Assembly (NCBI GenBank): GCA_011391285.1
Contig: JAABQU010000061.1
Coordinates: 1 to 5,506 of the forward strand
Source: Thiobacillus sp.
Lineage (GTDB): Bacteria > Pseudomonadota > Gammaproteobacteria > Burkholderiales > Thiobacillaceae
Length of the DNA stretch: 5,506 nucleotides
Reading direction: 5' to 3'
In this document: positions 1 through 5,506 of the stretch, in pieces
Numbering within the stretch: the first letter of the stretch is position 1
How the letters are laid out: each line of letters opens with the position of its first letter
The notes under the pieces: model-generated
What the model saw: the letters and a program-made list of their open reading frames with translations, nothing else
Told to the model about the DNA's origin: nothing
The model's database searches: none
Made by a program: the position numbers and the translations under genes

Positions 1-1620
1 GTTGCCGGTGAATTCGACGTCGGCAATCACGGTCGCCTTTTCGGGTATGGCATCGTACATGGCCTTGAATTCGACGACTTCAGGCGTGACGGTATCGCTG
101 AACAAGTCCTTGGCGAACCCGTGGGCCAATGTCTGATAAACCAGCTCGGCCCTGACCGAATACTTGCCATCAGGCAAGCCGCTTACCGAGTAACGGACGT
201 TGTCGCTGCCGCCGACAAAGTTGGCATCCCACGCGGCGCCGACGGCCCGGATATCGGAGGGCGCAGTCTTCTTGTCGAAACCGGTTGGGAGAAGGCGGTT
301 GTCTTTCAAGTACTTGGCGCCGCGCAGCAGCGTATAGGTGACTGCACCGCTGCTGTCGCCCATGATCGCTTCGTACACCTGGACCTGGCCTGGCGCGGTA
401 ATCACATCGTAATGCGGCTCGAACTTGCCGGGTAGTCCATCCGAAGCCACCCCGACGATGCTGCCGTCGGACCTCAGCTTTCCGGATTCGAACACGATCT
501 TGCCCTGGTCGCTCTTCACGACGACATGCAGGAACACCCGGCGTGACGGGTACGAGGACGGCAGCTTGTGGCCGGTCGTGCTGGTGACCTTCAGGGTGAA
601 ATCCAGCTTGGAAGGGGTGTTGGGCTGGTCATACAGGGAAACCGTGGCAGCGCTTTTCAGCATCGCGTCGGTCTTGCCGATCGTTTCGGCGAAATTATTC
701 GACAACACGCCCAGCTTGGTTTTGTTGTTGTTGAAGATGGTCAGCATCAGCTTGTTCGCGCCGATGAAATCGTGCAGCGCGAAATTGTCGCGTTTCGCGG
801 ATATCCAGGTTGGACGACTCGCAATTTTCACGCCGTCGGTGCGGCTCATGTGACACGCCTGGCAGCTGGCCTGATTCTTATAGTCGCTGTGCTCCCATTC
901 CGAGTAGGGCATCTGTTCCGGAAACTCGGATTCGGGGGTCGTCGACAGCACATTGCCCGCCGCATCGACATACGGCGTCTTCAGGTTATGGCAGGAGGCG
1001 CACAACTTCGATTGACTGACATGTGCGCTGAAGGTCGGCGTATAGCCGGTGTTGTTGCGCATCGGCTGCGGGGTGATCGCGGTATCGCTGGGGCCACCAT
1101 ACTGACCGTAGAGGGTCTTGGTGGTATTGATGGTGTAGTTGCCCGACATGCCCTTCAGCGTGCCCAACAGCGGCGAATCCGGGATTTGATGACATACCGT
1201 GCAGCTCACGCCGTCCATCGCGGCATTGTGTTTGGGATGCCCCGCGTCGAGGATTCCACCGAAAATCGTCTGCGTCGCAAGCGTTCCGTCTTTTTTGGCC
1301 TCGTAATTGGCCATCGGCGCATGACACTTGCTGCATTTGTCGTTGATGACGCTTTCAAGATGCGGATTGCGGGCTATCTCGCTGCGCACCTTGGCCTTCC
1401 AGAATGGGTCGCGGGTTGAATTGGCCATCATCGTGGACGACCAGTCCCTCACGATCGAAACATCATTGCCCTGGCTGTCGGTCAATCCGTTATGGCATTG
1501 CGTGCAGTTGCCGGATCCGGAGAAATGCGTGGTGGTAAAGCTGGGATTACCAGGTGAGGCATCGGCCTGCGCAGATGTGGCAAGCAGCAGCAGGGCAAGG
1601 GAAACGAAGAGTTGGCGCAC
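1..1620 (-). CDS. Secreted five-heme cytochrome c (3' end outside window)
   Basis: This is a periplasmic or surface electron-transfer protein that binds heme covalently; its redox partner is unknown. The reading frame is open for 540 codons from GTG (1618-1620) to the window edge, with no stop. An in-frame TAA at 1645-1647 and no start codon after it other than this GTG fix the start. Residues 1-19 are a Sec signal peptide (charged Arg2, Leu-rich core, SAQA cleavage site). Five CXXCH heme sites are visible: C39-H43 (CTQCH), C96-H100 (CSKCH), C140-H144 (CTVCH), C207-H211 (CASCH) and C253-H257 (CQACH). Spare histidines (H32, H88, H128, H131, H200, H244, H283) could be distal ligands. From about residue 320 the protein has no heme motif and looks beta-rich, with a GHKLPSSYPSRR segment (350-361) and an EPHYDVI segment (401-407) that I recall from multiheme cytochromes of metal- and sulfur-cycling bacteria. 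The gene lies behind the clpB terminator with its own FNR-type site. The multiheme cytochrome call is firm; the exact family and electron acceptor are not known. Confidence 0.93.
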   Translation of the reverse strand, partial: MRQLFVSLALLLLATSAQADASPGNPSFTTTHFSGSGNCTQCHNGLTDSQGNDVSIVRDWSSTMMANSTRDPFWKAKVRSEIARNPHLESVINDKCSKCHAPMANYEAKKDGTLATQTIFGGILDAGHPKHNAAMDGVSCTVCHQIPDSPLLGTLKGMSGNYTINTTKTLYGQYGGPSDTAITPQPMRNNTGYTPTFSAHVSQSKLCASCHNLKTPYVDAAGNVLSTTPESEFPEQMPYSEWEHSDYKNQASCQACHMSRTDGVKIASRPTWISAKRDNFALHDFIGANKLMLTIFNNNKTKLGVLSNNFAETIGKTDAMLKSAATVSLYDQPNTPSKLDFTLKVTSTTGHKLPSSYPSRRVFLHVVVKSDQGKIVFESGKLRSDGSIVGVASDGLPGKFEPHYDVITAPGQVQVYEAIMGDSSGAVTYTLLRGAKYLKDNRLLPTGFDKKTAPSDIRAVGAAWDANFVGGSDNVRYSVSGLPDGKYSVRAELVYQTLAHGFAKDLFSDTVTPEVVEFKAMYDAIPEKATVIADVEFTGN

Positions 1621-1630
1621 GGGGGAGAAG

Positions 1631-1635
1631 CCTCC
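1631..1635 (-). promoter_or_regulatory. Ribosome binding site of the cytochrome gene
   Basis: GGAGG on the minus strand lies 10 nt before the GTG at 1618-1620. The spacer is slightly long, but this is the only strong Shine-Dalgarno match. With the in-frame TAA at 1645-1647 it supports the GTG start. Confidence 0.7.
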
Positions 1636-1667
1636 AGTTGTTGGTTACTGTCTGGTACTGCTATGAA

Positions 1668-1673
1668 AACATA
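1668..1673 (-). promoter_or_regulatory. Possible -10 box of the cytochrome promoter
   Basis: TATGTT on the minus strand matches TATAAT at four of six positions. Transcription would start near 1661, putting the FNR-type box centre about 60 bp upstream, close to the -61.5 arrangement of class I FNR promoters. A class II arrangement (-41.5) would instead put the start near 1679, where the only candidate -10 (TAGGCT, 1684-1689) is poorer. No good -35 is needed or seen, as expected for an activator-dependent promoter. This is inference from spacing only. Confidence 0.3.
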
Positions 1674-1713
1674 CTGACCGCTTAGCCTACGGCTATCTGC
1701 CGCACGAAATCCA

Positions 1714-1727
1714 TTGATATAAATCAA
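1714..1727 (-). promoter_or_regulatory. FNR/ANR-type operator upstream of the cytochrome gene
   Basis: TTGATATAAATCAA is an exact match to the FNR consensus TTGAT-N4-ATCAA, and the symmetry extends one A/T pair and one C/G pair further out (1712-1729). FNR-family regulators sense low oxygen or nitrogen oxides and activate anaerobic respiration genes. The site centre (1720.5) is 100 bp before the GTG of the multiheme cytochrome. No other gene in the window could be its target, since clpB reads away from it and ends at 1874. The sequence match is direct; activation of this gene is inferred. Confidence 0.8.
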
Positions 1728-1732
1728 TGTCG

Positions 1733-1748
1733 CTGAAAATATTTTCAG
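1733..1748. promoter_or_regulatory. Perfect 16-bp palindrome next to the FNR-type site
   Basis: CTGAAAATATTTTCAG is a perfect inverted repeat with no spacer, centred at 1740.5. It lies upstream of the FNR-type box as seen from the cytochrome gene, and the centres are exactly 20 bp apart, about two helical turns, so proteins on both would face the same side of DNA. It does not match an operator I can name. It may bind a second regulator, or the A/T-rich core may act as an UP-like element. It is not a terminator, because no T-run follows a G/C-rich stem. Confidence 0.5.
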
Positions 1749-1811
1749 TCTGCCTTTGCCAAGCTTATTGGTCTGTGTCCCCCTTGTTTCCTGGGGTTTC
1801 CCCGGATTACC

Positions 1812-1844
1812 GACAAACAAAGAGGGCGGAATTCCTCCCTCTTT
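1812..1844 (-). terminator. Rho-independent terminator of clpB
   Basis: On the minus strand the arm AAAGAGGG (1837-1844) pairs with CCCTCTTT (1819-1826). A one-base mismatch and two further G-C pairs close an AATT loop (1830-1833). The U-rich run TTTGTTTGT follows. The stem begins 29 bp after the clpB stop codon. It separates clpB from the cytochrome gene on the same strand and argues against a shared operon. A second small hairpin, GGGG-TTT-CCCC in the plus strand (1793-1803), lies just beyond but has no T-run. Confidence 0.75.
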
Positions 1845-1873
1845 CGCGCACCTGACCTACCCGATCAGGCCGC

Positions 1874-4456
1874 TTATGCTGCCGATTTTTCGAAGCTGAA
1901 CACCCCGTTCTCCGCATCGATGCGGATGATGTCCTTGGGCGCGAAGCGGCCGGACAGGATTTCCTTCGCCAGCGCGTTTTCGAGTTCGCTCTGGATCGCG
2001 CGCTTGAGCGGCCGCGCGCCGTACACCGGATCGAAACCGGCCTTGGCGATTTCGGCCAACGCGGCGTCGGTCACGTCGAGTTTCATTTCCATCTGCGCCA
2101 GGCGTTTTTCCAATGCCTGCAGCTGGATGCGCGCGATGCTGGCGATATGTTGTTCGCTCAGGGCGTGGAAGACGACGACTTCGTCGATGCGGTTGATGAA
2201 CTCGGGACGGAAGTAGGACTTCACTTCGCCCAGCACGGCGAGCTTGATGACCTGGTAATCGTCGCCGCTCATGCTCTGGATCATCTGCGAGCCGAGGTTG
2301 GAGGTCATCACGATCACGGTGTTGCGGAAGTCGACCGTGCGGCCCTGGCCGTCGGTGAGGCGGCCGTCGTCCAGCACCTGCAGCAGCACGTTGAACACAT
2401 CCGGGTGCGCCTTTTCCACCTCGTCCATCAGGATGACGGAGTAGGGCTTGCGGCGCACCGCTTCGGTCAGATAGCCACCCTCTTCATAGCCGACGTAGCC
2501 GGGTGGCGCGCCGATCAGGCGCGCGACCGAGTGCTTCTCCATGAATTCGCTCATGTCGATGCGGATCATGTGGTCGGCGGAATCGAACAGGTATTCGGCG
2601 AGCGTCTTGCACAGCTCGGTCTTGCCGACCCCGGTGGGCCCGAGGAACAGGAAGGAGCCGAGCGGCCGGTTGGGGTCGGACAGCCCGGCGCGTGAACGGC
2701 GGATGGCATCCGACACCACGCGCACGGCTTCGTCCTGTCCCACTAAGCGGCCATGCAGCTTGTCTTCCATGTGCAAGAGCTTGTCGCGCTCGCCCTGCAG
2801 CATCTTGGAAACCGGGATGCCGGTGGCACGCGATACGACCTCGGCGATTTCCTCGGCGCCGACTTCGGTGCGCAGCAGCTTGAACACGGGCTTGGTGTCG
2901 GCCGATTCGGCATGCTTCAGCTGCGCATCCAGAGCGGGCAGCTTGCCGTATTGAATCTCGGCAACCTTGTCCAGCTTGCCCTGGCGCTGCAGCTCGACCA
3001 TTTCGCCACGCAGCTTGTCGATTTCTTCCTTGATGTGGGCGCTGCCCTGCACCTGCGCCTTTTCGGCTTTCCAGATTTCTTCCAGATCGTTGGATTCGCG
3101 TTGCAAGGTCAGCAACTCGTCTTCGATGAGTTGCAGGCGTTTTTTGGAAGCATCGTCCTTCTCGCGCTTGACCGCCTCGCGCTCGATCTTCAACTGAATC
3201 ATGCGCCGTTCGAGCTTGTCCATCACCTCGGGCTTGGAGTCGATTTCCATCTTGACCCGCGCGGCGGCTTCGTCGATCAGGTCGATGGCCTTGTCCGGCA
3301 GGAAGCGATCGGTAATGTAGCGATGACTCAATTCGGCGGCCGCGACGATCGCCGGGTCGGTGATATTCACGCCGTGGTGCAGTTCGTAGCGTTCCTGCAG
3401 ACCGCGCAGAATGGCGACGGTCGATTCGACGCTGGGTTCGTCGACCAGTACCTTTTGGAAGCGGCGCTCCAGCGCGGCGTCTTTCTCGACATACTTGCGA
3501 TACTCGTCGAGCGTGGTGGCGCCGATCAAGTGCAGCTCGCCACGTGCCAGCGCCGGTTTCAGCATGTTGCCGGCGTCCATCGCGCCTTCGGCCTTGCCGG
3601 CGCCGACCAGGGTATGCAGCTCATCCAGAAACATGATGTAGCGGCCTGGATCCATCGCCAGTTCCTTCAGAACCGCCTTCAGCCGTTCCTCGAATTCGCC
3701 GCGATATTTCGCCCCGGCGAGCAGCGCGGCCAGATCCAGCACCAGTACCTTCTTGCCTTTCAGGGTTTCCGGCACTTCTTCATTCACAATTCGCTGCGCC
3801 AGGCCTTCGACGATGGCGGTCTTGCCGACGCCAGGCTCGCCGATCAATACCGGGTTGTTCTTGGTGCGGCGTTGCAGGATCTGGATCGAACGGCGGATTT
3901 CGTCGTCGCGCCCGATCACCGGGTCTAGCTTGCCTTCGCGCGCCCGCGCGGTGAGGTCGAGGGTGTATTTGGCGAGCGCCTCGCGCTGGCCCTCGGCCTC
4001 CTGCGACTGCACGGCCTCGCCGCCGCGCACCGCCTGGATCGCCTGTTCCAGCGCGGCCTTCTGCGCGCCATGCTGCTTCAACAGGCGTCCGGTCTCGCCC
4101 TTGTCGTCGAGCGCCGCCAGCAAAAACAGCTCGGAGGCGATGAAGGCGTCGTTGCGCTTCATCGCCTCCTTGTCGGTCAGGTTCAACAGGTTGTTGAGTT
4201 CGCGCGAGATCGTCACCTCGCCGCCCTGGCCTTCGACCTTGGGCAGGCGGGTGAGCGCCTGGGTCAGCGCCGCCTTCAGCGCCGGCACCTGCACGCCGGC
4301 GCGCGACAGGATGGACGACGCGCCACCGCCTTCCTGGTTCAGCAGGGCCAGCAGCAGGTGCTGCGGCTCGATATAGGCATGGTCGCCGCCGACGGCGAGG
4401 CTTTGCGCGTCGGAAAACGCCTGTTGAAACTGGGTGGTGAGCTTGTCAAAACGCAT
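1874..4456 (-). CDS. clpB: ClpB, ATP-dependent protein disaggregase
   Basis: ClpB is a cytosolic hexameric AAA+ machine that, with DnaK/DnaJ/GrpE, threads aggregated proteins through its central pore after heat or other stress. The 860-aa length is normal for the family. Residues 1-145 are the Clp N-domain. NBD1 has Walker A GEPGVGKT (206-213), pore loop KYRG (250-253), Walker B IMFLDE (274-279) and arginine finger R331/R332. The ClpB-specific coiled-coil middle domain spans about 400-525, including Tyr503 in the region implicated in DnaK cooperation. NBD2 has Walker A GPTGVGKT (606-613), pore loop GYVGY (653-657), Walker B VILMDE (674-679), sensor 1 N720, arginine finger R756 and sensor 2 GAR (813-815). 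There is no IGF/LGF-type ClpP-binding loop that would suggest ClpA or ClpC. The start [14 protein letters not shown] matches family N-termini and has a GAGG site 6 nt upstream. The gene appears intact. Its upstream region is occupied by a palindromic element, so its leader is unusual. Confidence 0.98.
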   Translation of the reverse strand: MRFDKLTTQFQQAFSDAQSLAVGGDHAYIEPQHLLLALLNQEGGGASSILSRAGVQVPALKAALTQALTRLPKVEGQGGEVTISRELNNLLNLTDKEAMKRNDAFIASELFLLAALDDKGETGRLLKQHGAQKAALEQAIQAVRGGEAVQSQEAEGQREALAKYTLDLTARAREGKLDPVIGRDDEIRRSIQILQRRTKNNPVLIGEPGVGKTAIVEGLAQRIVNEEVPETLKGKKVLVLDLAALLAGAKYRGEFEERLKAVLKELAMDPGRYIMFLDELHTLVGAGKAEGAMDAGNMLKPALARGELHLIGATTLDEYRKYVEKDAALERRFQKVLVDEPSVESTVAILRGLQERYELHHGVNITDPAIVAAAELSHRYITDRFLPDKAIDLIDEAAARVKMEIDSKPEVMDKLERRMIQLKIEREAVKREKDDASKKRLQLIEDELLTLQRESNDLEEIWKAEKAQVQGSAHIKEEIDKLRGEMVELQRQGKLDKVAEIQYGKLPALDAQLKHAESADTKPVFKLLRTEVGAEEIAEVVSRATGIPVSKMLQGERDKLLHMEDKLHGRLVGQDEAVRVVSDAIRRSRAGLSDPNRPLGSFLFLGPTGVGKTELCKTLAEYLFDSADHMIRIDMSEFMEKHSVARLIGAPPGYVGYEEGGYLTEAVRRKPYSVILMDEVEKAHPDVFNVLLQVLDDGRLTDGQGRTVDFRNTVIVMTSNLGSQMIQSMSGDDYQVIKLAVLGEVKSYFRPEFINRIDEVVVFHALSEQHIASIARIQLQALEKRLAQMEMKLDVTDAALAEIAKAGFDPVYGARPLKRAIQSELENALAKEILSGRFAPKDIIRIDAENGVFSFEKSAA

Positions 4457-4462
4457 GGGTGA

Positions 4463-4466
4463 CCTC
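4463..4466 (-). promoter_or_regulatory. Ribosome binding site of clpB
   Basis: GAGG on the minus strand with a 6-nt spacer to the ATG at 4454-4456. It lies in the 17 bp between the start codon and the end of the palindromic element, so the element does not remove the translation signal. Confidence 0.75.
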
Positions 4467-4473
4467 GTGTCTA

Positions 4474-4505
4474 AGAGCCTATTTCAGTAGGAATCATGCC
4501 CCGAG
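4474..4505 (+). repeat. Left terminal inverted repeat
   Basis: Begins AGAGCCTATTTCAG and ends CATGCCCCGAG. It is complementary to 4711-4742 at 31 of 32 positions. It is the end nearest clpB. Confidence 0.9.
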
Positions 4506-4604
4506 CCGGTTACCTGCGGGATGCAGGGCAAGGCGTGGGGAGCGAAGTTTGGTCGTTCCAAATGAGCGACCCGCAACGCGGCCAAGCGCCCGCAGGTAAC
4601 CGGC
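4505..4604. repeat. Internal palindromic arm 1
   Basis: GCCGGTTACCTGCGGG (4505-4520) pairs perfectly with its reverse complement at 4589-4604. Inside is a smaller hairpin, 4551-4558 with 4564-4571 (one G-T pair, 5-nt loop). In RNA or single-stranded DNA this makes an independent stem beside arm 2. Confidence 0.8.
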
Positions 4605-4611
4605 CCTTCGG

Positions 4612-4711
4612 GTTGAGACCAGGATCGGCGTCTGCGGCGTTGCAGCGCTTGGCAAGGGAACGACCCTTGCCGGCGCACTGCGCCTTGCATCCATCCGATC
4701 CCGGACTCAAC
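4612..4711. repeat. Internal palindromic arm 2
   Basis: Three pairings share one axis near 4661: GTTGAG/CTCAAC (4612-4617/4706-4711), GGATCGG/CCGATCC (4622-4628/4695-4701), and the tip hairpin GGCAAGGG/CCCTTGCC (4651-4658/4664-4671, loop AACGA). It is the same length as arm 1 (100 bp), which suggests a symmetric three-way or cruciform design. Confidence 0.75.
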
Positions 4712-4742
4712 TCGGGGCATGATTCCTGCTGAAATAGGCTCT
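4711..4742 (-). repeat. Right terminal inverted repeat
   Basis: The inverted partner of 4474-4505, with one mismatch (G4728 against T4488). It is the end nearest nadC. Its last two bases form part of the candidate -10 box of the clpB promoter. Confidence 0.9.
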
Positions 4743-4766
4743 GGGGTATATTCAATGCCACCCAAG
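4741..4766 (-). promoter_or_regulatory. Candidate sigma-32 (heat-shock) promoter of clpB
   Basis: On the minus strand CTTGGGT (4760-4766), a 13-bp spacer and CCCCAG (4741-4746) resemble the sigma-32 pattern CTTGAAA - 13 to 14 bp - CCCCAT. The CTTG of the -35 and five of six -10 bases match. clpB is a classic sigma-32 gene. The -10 box spans the element boundary, with CCCC outside and AG from the terminal repeat. Transcription would start near 4732-4735, giving a leader of about 275-280 nt made of almost the whole element. A second possible -35, GTTGAAA (4785-4791), has no convincing -10. I saw no better promoter inside the element. Confidence 0.4.
4747..4752 (+). promoter_or_regulatory. Possible -10 box for nadC
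   Basis: TATATT matches TATAAT at five of six positions and lies 64 bp before the nadC start. The expected -35 position falls in the right terminal repeat of the element (about 4724-4729, TTCCTG), a poor match. It overlaps the spacer of the candidate clpB heat-shock promoter on the other strand, so the two divergent promoters would compete. Confidence 0.25.
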
Positions 4767-4816
4767 TCGAGGCGTTTCCGCTGATTTCAACCCGCCGTGT
4801 CCCAATTTAACCGCCC

Positions 4817-5506
4817 ATGTCCGAATTGATCGCTTCCGCCGTCGAAATCGATGTCGCCCGCGCGCTGGCCGAGGACGTCGGCAGCGGCGACCTCACCGCC
4901 CAGCTGATCCCCGCCAGCCAGACTGCCCGCGCCCGCGTCGTCACCCGCGAAGCCGCCGTAATCGCCGGGCGGCCGTGGTTCGACGCCTGCTTCAAGGCGC
5001 TCGACCTCGCTTGCGCGATCGACTGGCGGGTGAACGAGGGCGACTTTGTCGCCGCCGGCGACGTGCTGGTGGAAATCGGCGGCAATGCCCGCGCCCTGCT
5101 GACCGCCGAGCGCCCGGCGCTGAATTTCCTGCAAACCCTGTCGGCGGTGGCCACCGCCACCCGGCCCTACGTCGACGCCGTGCGCGGCACCCACACCGCC
5201 ATCCTCGACACCCGCAAGACCCTGCCCGGCCTGCGCATCGCCGAGAAATACGCGGTGCGGGTGGGCGGTGGGCAGAACCAGCGCATCGGCCTGTTCGACG
5301 GCATCCTGATCAAGGAAAACCACATCGCGGCGGCGGGCGGCATCGCGCAGGTGCTGGAGGCGGCATTCACTCTGGCGGCGGACCGGGTCAGCGTGCAGAT
5401 CGAGGTGGAAACCATCCGCGAACTCGAACAGGCCCTCGCCGCCGGCGCACCGCTGATCCTGCTCGACAACTTCAGCCTCGCCGACATGCGCCGCGCGGTA
5501 CAGGTC
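4817..5506 (+). CDS. nadC: NadC, quinolinate phosphoribosyltransferase (3' end outside window)
   Basis: This cytosolic enzyme of de novo NAD synthesis converts quinolinate and PRPP to nicotinate mononucleotide, CO2 and pyrophosphate. The window holds 230 codons; the family is usually about 270-300 aa, so some 40-70 are missing past the right edge. The N-terminal alpha/beta sandwich carries the EDVGSGDLT motif (19-27). The barrel has the family residues ER (98-99), DTRKTLPGLR (131-140), GGGQNQR (150-156), the LIKENHI lysine K166, E196 and D217. Q155 stands where the well-studied Mycobacterium enzyme has a substrate-contacting histidine. An in-frame TAA at 4808-4810 fixes ATG 4817 as the earliest start. 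No clear Shine-Dalgarno site precedes it (AATTTAACCGCCC). The gene is divergent from clpB. Long open frames opposite it are shadows of its G+C-rich codons. Confidence 0.97.
   Translation, partial: MSELIASAVEIDVARALAEDVGSGDLTAQLIPASQTARARVVTREAAVIAGRPWFDACFKALDLACAIDWRVNEGDFVAAGDVLVEIGGNARALLTAERPALNFLQTLSAVATATRPYVDAVRGTHTAILDTRKTLPGLRIAEKYAVRVGGGQNQRIGLFDGILIKENHIAAAGGIAQVLEAAFTLAADRVSVQIEVETIRELEQALAAGAPLILLDNFSLADMRRAVQV

Larger units (their letters stand above)
4474..4742. mobile_element. MITE-like palindromic element, 269 bp, no transposase
   Basis: The stretch is bounded by 32-bp inverted repeats (4474-4505 and 4711-4742) with one mismatch, T4488 against G4728, which would still pair as U-G in RNA. 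The interior is densely folded: a 16-bp perfect inverted repeat (4505-4520/4589-4604), an 8-bp hairpin with a 5-nt loop (4651-4658/4664-4671), and smaller stems. Short open frames across it on both strands show no protein family and are better explained by the G+C-rich palindromic sequence. Size, terminal repeats, intergenic position and lack of a transposase fit a miniature inverted-repeat element or a large REP/BIME-like repeat. I see no target-site duplication: the flanks are ...GTGTCTA and GGGGTATA.... Only one copy is in the window, so mobility is inferred. It ends 17 bp from the clpB start and 74 bp before nadC. Confidence 0.65.

Noticed and set aside
568..1419. 283-codon plus-strand open frame opposite the cytochrome gene
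   Set aside because: It overlaps the five CXXCH codon blocks on the other strand, which are clearly the real coding sequence, and has no recognisable domain or ribosome site.
1683..1695. Small inverted repeat TAGCC-TAC-GGCTA near the cytochrome promoter
   Set aside because: Arms of only five bases without further symmetry or a T-run are expected by chance at this length, so it is not called as an operator or terminator.
1482..1820. 112-codon minus-strand frame starting upstream of the cytochrome
   Set aside because: It covers the clpB terminator, FNR box and cytochrome signal-peptide region in another frame. The signal peptide and heme motifs show which frame is used.
2753..3928. 391-codon open frame on the plus strand inside clpB
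   Set aside because: It is exactly antisense to strongly conserved clpB codons. Its composition (runs of L, Q, D, F, G) is the mirror of G+C-rich clpB codons and shows no family motif.
4466..4474. Target-site duplication flanking the element
   Set aside because: The flanks (GTGTCTA on the left, GGGGTATA on the right) share no direct repeat at the element ends. None can be claimed.
4484..4765. Short open frames on both strands across the palindromic element
   Set aside because: Overlapping frames on both strands arise from the symmetric G+C-rich sequence. None has a good ribosome site or known motif, and they do not respect the element's ends.
4787..5323. 178-codon minus-strand frame opposite nadC
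   Set aside because: It is a shadow of nadC: the opposite strand encodes all the conserved NadC motifs, and this frame has none.

Overview
The window looks like Proteobacterial chromosome, most likely from a Betaproteobacterium with anaerobic or lithotrophic respiration. This rests on the G+C-rich codon use, the type of ClpB and NadC, a perfect FNR/ANR-type box and a periplasmic multiheme cytochrome c. The genus cannot be fixed from the sequence alone.

Layout. Positions 1-1620 (minus strand) hold most of a secreted five-heme cytochrome c gene that starts with GTG and runs off the left edge with no stop. Positions 1621-1873 form its control region: a Shine-Dalgarno site, an exact FNR-type palindrome, a second perfect 16-bp palindrome exactly 20 bp further upstream (centre to centre), and the rho-independent terminator of clpB. 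Positions 1874-4456 (minus) are a complete clpB (860 aa), the heat-shock disaggregase. Positions 4457-4816 separate clpB from the divergent nadC. They are filled mostly by a 269-bp transposase-free palindromic element (4474-4742) with 32-bp terminal inverted repeats. Positions 4817-5506 (plus) are the first 230 codons of nadC, quinolinate phosphoribosyltransferase, cut by the right edge.

The three genes do not form a pathway. The cytochrome appears to be its own oxygen-regulated unit behind the clpB terminator. ClpB is a stress protein and NadC is NAD-biosynthesis housekeeping.

The most unusual structure is the element in the clpB/nadC gap. It ends 17 bp before the clpB start codon, and the best sigma-32-like promoter lies on its far side with a -10 box that straddles the element's end. 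If that promoter is real, nearly the whole element is transcribed as a folded 5' leader of clpB. The element contains two sets of complementary blocks that imply two competing folds: one long hairpin around position 4608, or a three-way junction with two separate arms. The second point of interest is the paired-palindrome control region of the cytochrome gene. No CRISPR array, tRNA, rRNA or transposase gene was seen.
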